Positions 26,036-34,883 of a DNA stretch of 60,733 bases are shown piece by piece. The stretch covers positions 1 through 60,733 of the forward strand of contig NZ_CAMEFG010000021.1 in NCBI RefSeq assembly GCF_945915435.1. Direction: 5' to 3'. The notes below the pieces were generated by a model. The model was not told where the DNA came from and did no database searches. It saw only the letters and a list, made by a program, of their open reading frames with translations. The translations under genes and the position numbers were made by a program. Every line of letters starts with the position of its first letter. Position 1 is the stretch's first letter. Source of the DNA: an uncultured Paracoccus sp. Lineage in GTDB: Bacteria > Pseudomonadota > Alphaproteobacteria > Rhodobacterales > Rhodobacteraceae.

Positions 26036-27295
26036 CTATTCCTGCAAGGTGGCGCCGTCCTGCCCGTCGGGTTGCAAGGAAACCGACGCGACCGCGATCA
26101 TCTGCGCCAGTTCGGGGTCCTTGCTGAGATCGGCAAAGCTGAAACGCGAAGAAAGCGAGGCGGGCGACAGTTCGACATTGCGGACGACCTGCGCACCGGG
26201 TGCGACCGGGCCATAGGTCTTGCCATTCACGCCGAAATAGACTGCGCCGGAATTGCCGGTGCGCAGAACCGGCGGTTCTTCCAGCCTGGGCAGGGCAAAG
26301 CGTTCGCCCGCATCCATCGTCTTTTCCAGCAGCACCGTGCCATCGCCCGACGTCACGCGGACCCAGGCGGGACGCACGGCCAGCAGTTCGACCTCGGGGG
26401 CGTCGGGGGCGATGGTGCGCACCGCTGCCTGATCGGCGGGCAGTTGCGGGCCGAACATGGCGGTTTCGACCTGCCCGGCGGGTTGGGCGGCTTCCTCCAG
26501 CGGCTGCGCACCCTGATCGAGAACGGCCATCGCGCTGGTCGATGCCGTGATCGCCGGATCGATGGCCGAGATCGGCCCGTCGCGCGCGACCAGCACCGGA
26601 ACCTCCAGCACCTGCGGGCGATAGATGCGGTCGAGCGCCTCGGGCTGGGGCAGGTTCAGATCGGCGATGTCGAAGCTTTCCGGCTCACCCGCCTCTTGCA
26701 CGGGATCGAGGGTCGCGACCACGCTTGGCGACTGTTCGCCCGGCGTCAGGTTGACCTTTTGCACCTCTTGCAGGACGGACCAGCCGCCATAGCCAAGGCC
26801 GCAGGCCAGGGCCACCATGACCAGGACCGAGCCGACGGCGCGCGGTTCGACCGTGGACCAGAAGCTTTTGGGCTGCGGAATGAACAGCGCATGGGGATTG
26901 GCCAGCGCCTCGGCCGGATCCGAGGGGCGGCGTTGCGGCTTTGGCCCTGCCGCCGCGGGGGTCATGCCGTGCAGGGGCTGAAAACCCGATTCGCGGCAGA
27001 AACGCTGAAACACCCAATCGCCGTCCAGTCCCAGGTAGCGCGCATAGGAACGCACATAGCCGGGGATGAAACTGGGCGCGTCGAAGGCGGTCAGGTCGCA
27101 ATTCTCGATCGCGGCGACGTAAGAGGCGCGGATGCGCAGCTCTCGCTGGACATCCAGCAGCGACTTGCCAAGCGTCGCCCGTTCCCCCCGCATCAGGTCG
27201 CCAAGGCGGATATCATCCGTATCCTCATAGCCCGGTGGGGCCATGCCGGCGCCTTCCGCTTGCTGATTGGGGTTTTTTCCCAGCAGCCCGATCAT
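26036..27295 (-). CDS. rodZ: RodZ-like cell-shape protein (HTH_25 / DUF4115)
   Basis: Membrane-anchored morphogenesis protein linking MreB to the cell envelope, 419 aa. Residues 30-105 are a Cro/CI-type helix-turn-helix of the RodZ kind (LGKSLLDVQRELRIRASYVAAIE, FIPGYVRSYARYLGLD). One transmembrane helix lies near 158-175 (SVLVMVALACGLGYGGW). The C-terminal periplasmic DUF4115 domain covers about 315-390 (RPAWVRVTSGDGTVLLEKTM, GNSGAVYFGVNGKTYGPV). An alternative start at Met18 (27244) is possible. The gene order rodZ-ispG supports the call. Confidence 0.9.
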   Translation of the reverse strand: MIGLLGKNPNQQAEGAGMAPPGYEDTDDIRLGDLMRGERATLGKSLLDVQRELRIRASYVAAIENCDLTAFDAPSFIPGYVRSYARYLGLDGDWVFQRFCRESGFQPLHGMTPAAAGPKPQRRPSDPAEALANPHALFIPQPKSFWSTVEPRAVGSVLVMVALACGLGYGGWSVLQEVQKVNLTPGEQSPSVVATLDPVQEAGEPESFDIADLNLPQPEALDRIYRPQVLEVPVLVARDGPISAIDPAITASTSAMAVLDQGAQPLEEAAQPAGQVETAMFGPQLPADQAAVRTIAPDAPEVELLAVRPAWVRVTSGDGTVLLEKTMDAGERFALPRLEEPPVLRTGNSGAVYFGVNGKTYGPVAPGAQVVRNVELSPASLSSRFSFADLSKDPELAQMIAVASVSLQPDGQDGATLQE

Positions 27296-27406
27296 CTTTT
27301 GCCTGCCCTATTATTTGTCGATTTGGTCTGTCCCGAATCGACATTATCTCACGACTTTCTTAGTCGAAGATTATCACGGAGGCGAGAGATATTCACCCCG
27401 AAACGG

Positions 27407-28636
27407 TCAGGCGACGGCGGATGAACGGTTCAGTGCGCATTGCGACCAGAGGGCATCCATCGCCCGCACCAGCCGGTCGATCTGCTTGGGATCATGCACC
27501 GGCGAAGGCGTGAAACGCAGCCTTTCCGTCCCGCGCGGCACGGTCGGGAAGTTGATCGGCTGCACATAGATGCCGTAATCGGCCAGCAGCATGTCCGACA
27601 GCGCCTTGCAATGGACGGGGTGGCCGACATGGACCGGCACGATATGGCTGCCGTGATCGGTGATCGGCATGCCAAGCGCGCGCAACCGCATCTTGAGCAT
27701 GCGCGCATGAAGCTGCTGCTTGTCGCGCAACTCCTGCCCGGCCTCGGTCTTGAGGAAGGCGATCGAGGCCGCGGCCCCCGCCGCGACCGCAGGCGGCAGC
27801 GAGGTGGTGAAGATGAAGCCCGGCGCATAGGAACGAATCGCATCGACCATCTTCGCGCTGGCCGTGATATAGCCGCCGAAAACGCCGAAAGCCTTGCCCA
27901 GGGTCCCGTTGATGATGTCGATCCGGTCGCTCAGCCCGTCGCGTTCGGCCACGCCGCCGCCACGGGGACCATACATGCCGACGGCGTGAACCTCGTCCAG
28001 ATAGGTCAGCGCGTTGAATTCGTCGGCCAGATCGCAGATCGCCTCGATCGGGGCGAAGTCGCCATCCATCGAATAGATCGATTCGAAGGCGATCAGCTTG
28101 GGCGCGGCGGGATCGTCGGCCTCCAGCAATTCGCGCAGGTGGGCAAGGTCATTGTGGCGGAAGATGCGCTTGGCGCCGCCGTTGCGCCGGATGCCTTCGA
28201 TCATCGAGGCGTGGTTCAGCGCGTCGGAATAGATGATCAGGCCGGGAAACAGCTTGGGCAACGTCGAAAGCGTGGCGTCATTGGCCGTATAGGCGCTGGA
28301 AAAGACCAGGGCAGCGTCTTTGCGGTGCAGGTCGGCCAGTTCGGCCTCGAGCCGGCGGTGATGGATCGTCGTCCCCGAGATGTTGCGCGTCCCGCCCGAG
28401 CCTGCGCCGGTGGCGTCCAGCGCCTCGTGCATGGCCTCCAGCACGGCGGGGTGCTGGCCCATGCCCAGATAATCGTTTCCGCACCAGACGGTGATTTCGG
28501 CCTCGGTCCCGTCGGCGCGGGTCCAGACGGCCTGAGGATAGACACCCTTGCGGCGCTCGATATCGATGAAGGTGCGATAGCGGCCTTCCTCGTGAAGTTT
28601 GCCAATCGCCTGATCGAGTGCAGCTAGGTAATCCAT
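27407..28636 (-). CDS. hemA: 5-aminolevulinate synthase
   Basis: PLP enzyme condensing glycine and succinyl-CoA to 5-aminolevulinate, the first step of C4-pathway tetrapyrrole synthesis, 409 aa. It closely resembles Rhodobacter Hem[15 protein letters not shown] near the start, [39 protein letters not shown] and the PLP lysine in [14 protein letters not shown]. The C-terminus has [20 protein letters not shown]. The ATG at 28636 with AGGGACAGG upstream is chosen over an ATG 27 codons earlier, because family similarity starts at MDYLAALD. A perfect FnrL box lies 68 bp upstream, so low-oxygen control is likely. Confidence 0.97.
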   Translation of the reverse strand: MDYLAALDQAIGKLHEEGRYRTFIDIERRKGVYPQAVWTRADGTEAEITVWCGNDYLGMGQHPAVLEAMHEALDATGAGSGGTRNISGTTIHHRRLEAELADLHRKDAALVFSSAYTANDATLSTLPKLFPGLIIYSDALNHASMIEGIRRNGGAKRIFRHNDLAHLRELLEADDPAAPKLIAFESIYSMDGDFAPIEAICDLADEFNALTYLDEVHAVGMYGPRGGGVAERDGLSDRIDIINGTLGKAFGVFGGYITASAKMVDAIRSYAPGFIFTTSLPPAVAAGAAASIAFLKTEAGQELRDKQQLHARMLKMRLRALGMPITDHGSHIVPVHVGHPVHCKALSDMLLADYGIYVQPINFPTVPRGTERLRFTPSPVHDPKQIDRLVRAMDALWSQCALNRSSAVA

Positions 28637-28703
28637 CACCTGTCCCTTGCCTTGCTTGAACCTTAACGCTGGGAAGATCATGATCGATCTTGCGGGTGCT
28701 GCA

Positions 28704-28717
28704 TTGATAATGATCAA
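28704..28717. promoter_or_regulatory. FnrL/FNR box, TTGAT-AATG-ATCAA
   Basis: A perfect match to the FNR consensus TTGAT-N4-ATCAA lies in the 169-bp divergent region between hemA and the M20 dipeptidase gene, 68 bp before the hemA start and 89 bp before the dipeptidase start. FnrL control of hemA is established in Rhodobacter. Whether it also acts on the dipeptidase is unknown. Confidence 0.85.
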
Positions 28718-28805
28718 AGCCGGAAAAATACAGGGATAAAATGTCGCATTGTTCAGCTATCGGCCCCGTCAATCCCGATTCAAACCCTAAGAAAAGGCTG
28801 GGAAA

Positions 28806-30197
28806 ATGACCTCTGCCCCCGAAACCGACCTGCTGCTGGAACGGCTGGACGCCGGTCTGCCCCAGGCGCTGAGCAGGTTGCAGGACTTCCTGCGCATCCC
28901 CTCGATCTCGACCGACCCGGCCCATGCGCCGCAGGTGCGGCAGGCGGCGGAGTGGCTTTGCGGCCAGTTGCGGGAACTGGGCTTTCAGGCCGATCTGCGC
29001 GAGACGCCCGGCCATCCGATGGTCGTCGCCCATTCCCCCGAAGGCGCAGGGCCGAAGCTGTTGTTTTACGGCCATTACGACGTTCAGCCGGTCGATCCGC
29101 TGGACCTGTGGGACCGCCCGCCCTTCGATCCGGTGATCGAGGAAACGCCGGCGGGCAGCGTCATCCGCGCGCGCGGCGCATCCGACGACAAGGGCCAGTT
29201 GATGACCTTCGTCGAGGCCTTTCGCGCCTGGAAAGAGGTCACCGGCGCCCTGCCCCCCAACCTGGTCCTGCTGTTCGAGGGCGAGGAGGAATCCGGCTCG
29301 CCCAGCCTGCGCCCATTCCTGCACGAAAACCGCGACGAGCTGCGCGCCGATATCGCCATGATCTGCGACACCGGCATGTATGCCGACGGCCGCCCCGCCA
29401 TCACGACCCAGCTTCGCGGCCTCTACGGCGAGGAAATCACCATCCGCGCGGCGGATCGCGACCTGCATTCGGGGTCCTTCGGGGGACTTGCGGCGAATCC
29501 GCTGCAAATCCTGTGCAACGCGCTGGCGGGGCTGAAGGACGAAAACGGCCGCATCACCCTGCCCGGCTTCTACGACGGGGTGGATGAGCTTTCGCCCGAG
29601 TTGCGCCGCGACTGGGAGGCGCTCGGCTTCGACGCGGGCGGCTTCCTATCAGGCGTGGGCCTGCGCCATCCCATCGGCGAAAGGGGCCGCAGCGGGCTGG
29701 AAATGGTCTGGAGCCAGCCGACCTTTGAAATCAACGGTATGTCGGGCGGCTATACCGGCGAAGGCTTCAAGACGGTGCTGCCCGCCACGGCCTCGGCCAA
29801 GGTCAGTTTCCGGTTGGTGGGGCGCCAGAACCCCGACAGGATCCGCGACGCCTTCCACGCCTATATGCGCGCGCATGTGCCGCAGGATTGCCGGATCGAA
29901 TTCGCGCCTCACGGCGGCAGCCCGGCCAGCCGCATGGATATCTCGGACCCCGCCTTCGCCGCCGCGAAACAGGCGCTGAGCGAGGAATGGGGGCGCGAGG
30001 CCGCCTATATCGGCGCGGGCGGCTCGATCCCCATCGCCGGGGATTTCAAGCAGATCCTGGGCATGGATTCCATGCTGATCGGCTTTGCCCGCGACGACGA
30101 CCGCATCCATTCACCGAACGAGAAATACGACGTCGCAAGCTTTGCCAAGGGCGCGCGAAGCTGGGCGCGCATCCTGACGGCGCTGCACCGGGGCTGA
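28806..30197 (+). CDS. M20-family dipeptidase
   Basis: Cytoplasmic di-zinc peptidase of the M20/M25/M40 family (dipeptidase type), 463 aa. Metal ligands are visible in order: His in LFYGHYDVQP, bridging Asp in GASDDKGQ, catalytic Glu pair in LFEGEEESGS, Asp in ICDTGMY and the last His in DRIHSPNEKYD. A dimerisation lid domain lies around 200-340 (RAADRDLHSGSFGG). It cleaves dipeptides or N-acyl amino acids; the exact substrate is unknown. GGGAAA precedes the ATG. Transcription ends at a strong hairpin 20 nt after the stop. The stop codon lies in the first copy of a 15-bp tandem duplication. Confidence 0.93.
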   Translation: MTSAPETDLLLERLDAGLPQALSRLQDFLRIPSISTDPAHAPQVRQAAEWLCGQLRELGFQADLRETPGHPMVVAHSPEGAGPKLLFYGHYDVQPVDPLDLWDRPPFDPVIEETPAGSVIRARGASDDKGQLMTFVEAFRAWKEVTGALPPNLVLLFEGEEESGSPSLRPFLHENRDELRADIAMICDTGMYADGRPAITTQLRGLYGEEITIRAADRDLHSGSFGGLAANPLQILCNALAGLKDENGRITLPGFYDGVDELSPELRRDWEALGFDAGGFLSGVGLRHPIGERGRSGLEMVWSQPTFEINGMSGGYTGEGFKTVLPATASAKVSFRLVGRQNPDRIRDAFHAYMRAHVPQDCRIEFAPHGGSPASRMDISDPAFAAAKQALSEEWGREAAYIGAGGSIPIAGDFKQILGMDSMLIGFARDDDRIHSPNEKYDVASFAKGARSWARILTALHRG

Positions 30198-30221
30198 CGA
30201 AAAGGGGGCTGACGAAAAAGG
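30191..30221 (+). repeat. 15-bp tandem duplication over the dipeptidase stop codon
   Basis: GGGCTGACGAAAAGG (30191-30205) is repeated directly at 30206-30221 with one extra A. The first copy holds the dipeptidase stop codon and the second runs into the terminator stem. It appears to be a replication-slippage duplication. Confidence 0.8.
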
Positions 30222-30241
30222 GCGCCGCGACGGCGCCCTTT
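30217..30241. terminator. bidirectional Rho-independent terminator
   Basis: Perfect 11-bp stem AAAGGGCGCCG / CGGCGCCCTTT with a CGA loop, flanked by A residues on the left and T on the right. It lies between the convergent dipeptidase and carD genes and can end both transcripts. Confidence 0.85.
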
Positions 30242-30260
30242 GCACATCCCGCGCGCCGGA

Positions 30261-30770
30261 TCAGGCGGCGCGGGTCAGCAGCACTTCATCGACGCGCTTC
30301 TGGGCGCCGGCCTCGTCCAGGCCGATGACGGCGGCGACTTCGCGGGTCAGGCGGTCCAGCGCCGATTCGTAAAGCTGGCGCTCGGAATAGGATTGCTCGC
30401 GCTGGTCATCGTTGCGATGCAGGTCGCGTACCACCTCGGCGATCGACATCAGGTCGCCCGAGTTGATCTTCTGTTCATATTCCTGCGCGCGGCGCGACCA
30501 CATGGTGCGCTTGACGCGGGCCTTGCCCTTCAGCGTTTCCAGCGCGCGGTCCACCAGGTCCGGGGTGGACAGGCCACGCATGCCGATCTCGCTGGCGCGC
30601 GCGGTCGGGACGCGAAGGGTCATCTTGTCCTTTTCAAAGGATATGACGAACATTTCCAGCCTGAGGCCCGCGACCTCCTGTTCCTCGATCGAAACGATCC
30701 GGCCCACGCCGTGGGTCGGGTAGACAACGAAATCATCGGGGCGGAATTCAGACTTTTTCGACTTCGACAT
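30261..30770 (-). CDS. carD: CarD-family RNA polymerase-binding regulator
   Basis: CarD/CdnL transcription factor, 169 aa. The N-terminal Tudor-like RNA-polymerase-interacting domain (residues 8-65) opens with FRPDDFVVYPTHGVGRI. The helical C-terminal DNA-binding domain (70-165) includes VKRTMWSRRAQEYEQKINSGD and LDRLTREVAAVIG. It binds the polymerase beta subunit and stabilises open complexes at rRNA and housekeeping promoters. It is last in a minus-strand run (TPR, helicase, S4, fdxA, carD), but the 327-nt gap after fdxA suggests its own promoter. It ends against the shared terminator. Confidence 0.95.
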   Translation of the reverse strand: MSKSKKSEFRPDDFVVYPTHGVGRIVSIEEQEVAGLRLEMFVISFEKDKMTLRVPTARASEIGMRGLSTPDLVDRALETLKGKARVKRTMWSRRAQEYEQKINSGDLMSIAEVVRDLHRNDDQREQSYSERQLYESALDRLTREVAAVIGLDEAGAQKRVDEVLLTRAA

Positions 30771-31097
30771 TTGGCTTCCTCTTGGTGGCGCCCGTCAGGC
30801 GGCGCAAATCGCCCTGAAGGGATGGATCGCCCCATCCCCGGGCGGTTGTATTTCTTCGCAATGAACGCTGTGGCGGGGCAGCAAGCGTTTGGACATGCAG
30901 GGGGACGGCCAGTTCGGACCTGTCCGTGTTCTGCCTTGTGTGACAAGTTTATATCACATTTTCCGCCCCAAGCATAGCATCTTGCGGCAGCGCAGAAAAA
31001 ACCGGGTCCGACTGATTTTATCTTCTTGAATCAATTATCTGGACGAAACGGCCTGACCTTTCCCGGCTCAGGGGCGGGCCGAATCACCCTGCGCGGA
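30771..31097 (-). other. carD upstream region, no gene seen
   Basis: 327 bp between fdxA and carD. Contents: a 7-bp hairpin in the presumed carD leader (GGGATGG/CCATCCC, 30819-30838), an imperfect 20-bp palindrome with TGTGA/TCACA ends (30939-30958), and an AT-rich stretch around 30985-31040 likely to hold the promoter. I could not fix convincing -35/-10 boxes. Open frames here lack ribosome sites or family features. Confidence 0.5.
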
Positions 31098-31436
31098 TCA
31101 ATCCCCCTCGCCCGGCGCTTCCGAGAAATACTTCTCAAGCTTGCCCGGCATCCCGTCCATCTCGGCGGCGTTGGGCATCGGGTCCTTCTTGCGCGTGATG
31201 ACGGGCCATTGTTCGGAATACTTGCGGTTGAACTCGACCCATTTGTCCATGTCCGGCTCGGTGTCCGGGCGGATGGCGTCGGCAGGACATTCGGGTTCGC
31301 ATACGCCGCAGTCGATACACTCGTCGGGGTGGATCACCAGCGTGTTCTCGCCCTCGTAGAAACAGTCCACGGGGCACACCTCGACGCAATCGGTGTATTT
31401 GCACATGATGCAGTTATCTGTGACGACATAGGTCAT
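31098..31436 (-). CDS. fdxA: seven-iron ferredoxin FdxA
   Basis: 112-aa ferredoxin with one 3Fe-4S and one 4Fe-4S cluster. The first cysteine set is in [18 protein letters not shown] and the second in [16 protein letters not shown]. The C-terminal tail (about residues 60-112; [16 protein letters not shown]) is typical of the FdxA/FdII type in alphaproteobacteria. It is a soluble cytoplasmic electron carrier whose partner cannot be told from context. It lies downstream of the S4 protein gene by 173 nt in the conserved helicase-S4-fdxA-carD neighbourhood. Confidence 0.95.
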   Translation of the reverse strand: MTYVVTDNCIMCKYTDCVEVCPVDCFYEGENTLVIHPDECIDCGVCEPECPADAIRPDTEPDMDKWVEFNRKYSEQWPVITRKKDPMPNAAEMDGMPGKLEKYFSEAPGEGD

Positions 31437-31609
31437 GTTGCGATATTCCTGTTTCCTGCCCGGCTAGTTACGCCCGGTGGATCGATCATTCAAGGTGGCC
31501 GGGGCCGAAAAGACCGGCATCGGCCTGTTGCATGGGACGGCGGAACGGGTTTTCCGCAAACCGGATCTTGCAGGGATATTGTCCCGTCGCCGATACCGAT
31601 CCTGCCGCT

Positions 31610-31888
31610 TCAGGGATCGATTTCCTCGTAAAGCAGCGCAGCCTCGGTTGCCGGGCCGCGGCGTTCGGCAAGACCCAGCACCTTCAGCACCCGCACCTGA
31701 CCGTGGGCCGAGACCGTCAGCGTATCGCCATGCCGCACCACATGGGCGGGTTTTCGGCAGGGCTGACCGTTGACGCGGATCCCACCCCTTGCCACCGCGT
31801 CCGAGGCAAGCGTCCTCGTGCGAAAGACACGGGCATGATGCAGCCAGCGGTCAAGCCGGATGCTGTCGGCCCCGTCCTGCTGATTCAT
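31610..31888 (-). CDS. S4-domain RNA-binding protein (Hsp15-like)
   Basis: 92-aa protein with an S4 RNA-binding fold over residues 10-60 (LDRWLHHARVFRTRTLASDA, GGIRVNGQPCRKPAHVVRHG). It resembles Hsp15/HslR, which binds stalled 50S subunits carrying nascent chains. The remaining part (65-92) is short and acidic. Its start lies 10 nt after the helicase stop on the same strand, so it is probably cotranscribed and translated with it. Function in ribosome rescue is inferred from family. Confidence 0.9.
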   Translation of the reverse strand: MNQQDGADSIRLDRWLHHARVFRTRTLASDAVARGGIRVNGQPCRKPAHVVRHGDTLTVSAHGQVRVLKVLGLAERRGPATEAALLYEEIDP

Positions 31889-31898
31889 GCGCCCCCGG

Positions 31899-34880
31899 TC
31901 ATGTCTTGTTCTTCAGCGCGGCCAGAACGGCAAAGGGGTTGTCGGGATCGATGGGCTTTTCGGCGCGCGGCGGACGGGCCGAGAAGGTCTTGGCCCCCTG
32001 TCCGCCCTTGGCCCCACCCTTGGCCCCGCCGCCCTTGGGGTGACGCCCGCCCTGCGGCTTGCCGCGTCCGCCGTGATCGCCTTGCCCGTCTTCGCCGTGA
32101 TGGCGCTTCTTGCCGCGCGGCTTGCCCCTGGCCTGGTCCTCGCCACCCTGGGCCTGCTGGTCCTGGCGCGCGGGACGGCGGCGGCCCTGCCCGTCGCCCG
32201 CCGGACGGCGAGGCCCGCGCGGACGCGGTGCCCAGGTAAAGGTATAGAAGGTCTCGGTCTCGGGCGCCGCTTCGGGGACGGCCTCGTCCCCGGCGGGGGC
32301 TTCGGGGGCAGGCTGGCCGTCAGCCGCCTCGGCCGCCGCAAGGGCCGCCGCTTCTTCCTCGGCGGCCTTGCGGGCAGCCTGTTCGGCTTCCCACTTGGCG
32401 CGGGTTTCGGCTTGCAGGACGCTTTCCTCTTCGGTCAGCGGGTTTTCCGACGCCAGCGCCTCGGGATCGACCGAGGGCGCGGCCTCGGCCACAGGTGCTT
32501 CGGCGCGCTGCTTGGGTCGTTCGCCCGGCTCGGCATGATAGCCAAGGCCGGTCATCAGCCCTGCGAATTGTTCAAGCGTCATGCCGGTGATCGAGAGCAT
32601 GTCGGGCACCGCCTCGAAGCCCCCGCGGCTGTCCTGCGTGCGCAGCATGTCGGCCAGCCGTTCCAGCATGTCGATGCGAATCGCGCGCTCGCCCGCGGGA
32701 TGATAGCCCGAAAGCGTATAGTAGCCCTTCGGCACGTCGGGCAGGTTGGGAATGGTCACCAGACCGGGGGGCGGGCTTTCGGGAAACTCGGCAAGGCCCT
32801 GATCCAGACCCCACAGCACCAGCCGCAGCCGCGTCGGCGCGGGTTTCAGCAGCGCGGGCTGGAAGATGGTGTATTGGCCGAAGCGCACGCCGTGCTTGCG
32901 CAGGAAGCCGCGCGCTTCCTGGTCCAGCTCCTTGACCTCTGACGAGACCTGTTCGCGTGGCAGGACGCCAAGCGCCTCGACCAAGCGGAAGGCGAAGCCG
33001 CGCGCAAGGCCGGTCAGGCTCTCGTCGTTCTTCATCGCCAGCAGCGGTTCAAAACCGGTCGCCACCTTGCGGTCGATGAAATGCTGCAAGCGGCGCTTGA
33101 CCTTCTCGGCGATCTCGGGGCCTGCCTCGTCGTCGACGAAAGCCTCGACGCCGGGTTTCAGCGGCTCGGCGCCCTTGACCAGCTTGCCGACGGCGGAACT
33201 GCCCCACATCAGCCCGCCCTGCTCGGTGAAGTCCAGCTCGGTGTCGGGCGCGTTGTAGAAGCGATCCGCGCGCAGATGGAACTCGGGCCGCAGCGCCTCG
33301 TAGGCGGCGCGGGTCAGCGTGCGCGCCTCGTCCCCGGAAGCTGACGGATCAGCGTGAAAGCGAAACCCTTCCAGCCGACCGGCGAACTCGCCCTCGACCG
33401 TCACTTCGCCCTTGTCATTCACCTCGGCCAAAAGGCTCTCCTTCTGTTTGAGCCGGCGCAGAAGCACGGAGGTGCGCCGGTCCACGAATCTTTGCGTCAG
33501 GGCTGCGTGCAACGCATCCGACAAGCGGTCTTCTACAGCGCGAGTTTCCGCGCGCCAATGACTTTCATCCCGGACCCAGCCGGTTCTTTGCGCAACATAG
33601 GTCCATGTGCGGATGAAGGACAGACGTTTCGACAGCGCGTCGATGTCGCCCTGCACCTTGTCGATGCGCGCGATCTGGCGGGCCAGCCAGTCCTGCGGGA
33701 TGCCGCCTTCCTGCAGGAAGCCGTAGATCCGCAGCAAAAGCCCCGCATGTTCGGCGGGCGAGATGCCGCGGAAATCCGGCACCCGGCACACGTCCCAGAG
33801 CAGCCGCACGTCGCGGCCATTCGTCACACGGTCGCGCATTTCCGGCATCTCGCGCATGGATTTCAGCGCGCGCAGATCGTCCGCCTCGCGCCCGCGCGAC
33901 AGCCACCCCGAGGCGGGCGAGGTTTCCAGCGATTCCACCAGACGGTCCATCGTGCCGAATTCCAGCGCGTTGTTGCGCCACATCAGCCGCTGGATCGGGG
34001 CGAAGCGGTGATTCTCGATCGCCTCGATCAGGCCGGGGTCCAGCGGCGGAGCCTCGCCCGTCACGCCGAAGGTGCCCGGTTCGGTATGGCGGCCCGCGCG
34101 GCCTGCGATCTGGCCCATTTCGTGCGGAAACAGCGGGCGGGTGCGGCGGCCGTCGAATTTCTCGGTCGAGGAAAAGGCGACATGGCGGATATCCAGGTTC
34201 AGCCCCATGCCGATGGCGTCGGTCGCGACGAGGAAATCGACCTCGCCATCCTGATACATCGCGACCTGCGCATTGCGGGTGCGCGGCGACAGCGCCCCCA
34301 TGACGACGGCGGCACCGCCCTTCTGGCGGCGGATCAGCTCGGCCATCGCATAGACGTTATCGACCGAGAACCCGACGACGGCCGAGCGCGCGGGCATCCG
34401 CGACAGCTTCTTCGACCCCGCCCATGTCAGGGCCGAGAACCGTTCGCGCCGCGCGAATTGCACGCCGGGCACCAGCGCGGCGATGGCCGGGCGCATGGTG
34501 TCGCTGCCCAGCAGAAGCGTCTCGTGCAGACCGCGCATGTTCAGCAGCCGGTCGGTAAAGACATGGCCGCGCTCGGGGTCGGCGCAAAGCTGGATCTCGT
34601 CGATGGCGACGAAATCGGGGGCGACGTCGGGCATCGCCTCGGTCGTGGCGACCCAATAGCGCACGCGGTCGGGGACGATGCGTTCCTCTCCGGTGATCAG
34701 GGCGACGGTATTGGCCCCGCGTTGCGCGACGATGCGGTCATAGACCTCGCGCGCAAGCAGGCGCAGCGGCAGGCCGATGACGCCGGTGCGATGGGCCAGC
34801 ATCCGCTCGATGGCGTAATGCGTCTTGCCGGTATTGGTCGGCCCCAGAACGGCCGTCACGCGCGCATTGGTGTTGGTCAT
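31899..34880 (-). CDS. Suv3/MgpS-like ATP-dependent RNA helicase
   Basis: 993-aa superfamily-2 helicase. Residues 1-330 carry Walker A (GPTNTGKTH), a DEIQ motif II, a motif-III-like LLLGSDTMRP, and motif VI QIAGRAGRHTEPGTFG. The middle (about 330-770) is the helical Suv3-type region. From about 790 the protein becomes low-complexity Ala/Glu-rich, then a basic Gly/Arg/Lys-rich tail (about 890-970), and ends with the conserved DPDNPFAVLAAL. Suv3 relatives work with exonucleases in RNA decay; the bacterial role is poorly defined. It starts 3 nt after the TPR gene and is followed by the S4 protein gene. Confidence 0.93.
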   Translation of the reverse strand: MTNTNARVTAVLGPTNTGKTHYAIERMLAHRTGVIGLPLRLLAREVYDRIVAQRGANTVALITGEERIVPDRVRYWVATTEAMPDVAPDFVAIDEIQLCADPERGHVFTDRLLNMRGLHETLLLGSDTMRPAIAALVPGVQFARRERFSALTWAGSKKLSRMPARSAVVGFSVDNVYAMAELIRRQKGGAAVVMGALSPRTRNAQVAMYQDGEVDFLVATDAIGMGLNLDIRHVAFSSTEKFDGRRTRPLFPHEMGQIAGRAGRHTEPGTFGVTGEAPPLDPGLIEAIENHRFAPIQRLMWRNNALEFGTMDRLVESLETSPASGWLSRGREADDLRALKSMREMPEMRDRVTNGRDVRLLWDVCRVPDFRGISPAEHAGLLLRIYGFLQEGGIPQDWLARQIARIDKVQGDIDALSKRLSFIRTWTYVAQRTGWVRDESHWRAETRAVEDRLSDALHAALTQRFVDRRTSVLLRRLKQKESLLAEVNDKGEVTVEGEFAGRLEGFRFHADPSASGDEARTLTRAAYEALRPEFHLRADRFYNAPDTELDFTEQGGLMWGSSAVGKLVKGAEPLKPGVEAFVDDEAGPEIAEKVKRRLQHFIDRKVATGFEPLLAMKNDESLTGLARGFAFRLVEALGVLPREQVSSEVKELDQEARGFLRKHGVRFGQYTIFQPALLKPAPTRLRLVLWGLDQGLAEFPESPPPGLVTIPNLPDVPKGYYTLSGYHPAGERAIRIDMLERLADMLRTQDSRGGFEAVPDMLSITGMTLEQFAGLMTGLGYHAEPGERPKQRAEAPVAEAAPSVDPEALASENPLTEEESVLQAETRAKWEAEQAARKAAEEEAAALAAAEAADGQPAPEAPAGDEAVPEAAPETETFYTFTWAPRPRGPRRPAGDGQGRRRPARQDQQAQGGEDQARGKPRGKKRHHGEDGQGDHGGRGKPQGGRHPKGGGAKGGAKGGQGAKTFSARPPRAEKPIDPDNPFAVLAALKNKT

Positions 34881-34883
34881 GGA

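Noticed and set aside
24887..27424. 845-codon plus-strand open frame across ispG and rodZ
   Set aside because: It spans two well-supported genes on the other strand and has shadow composition.
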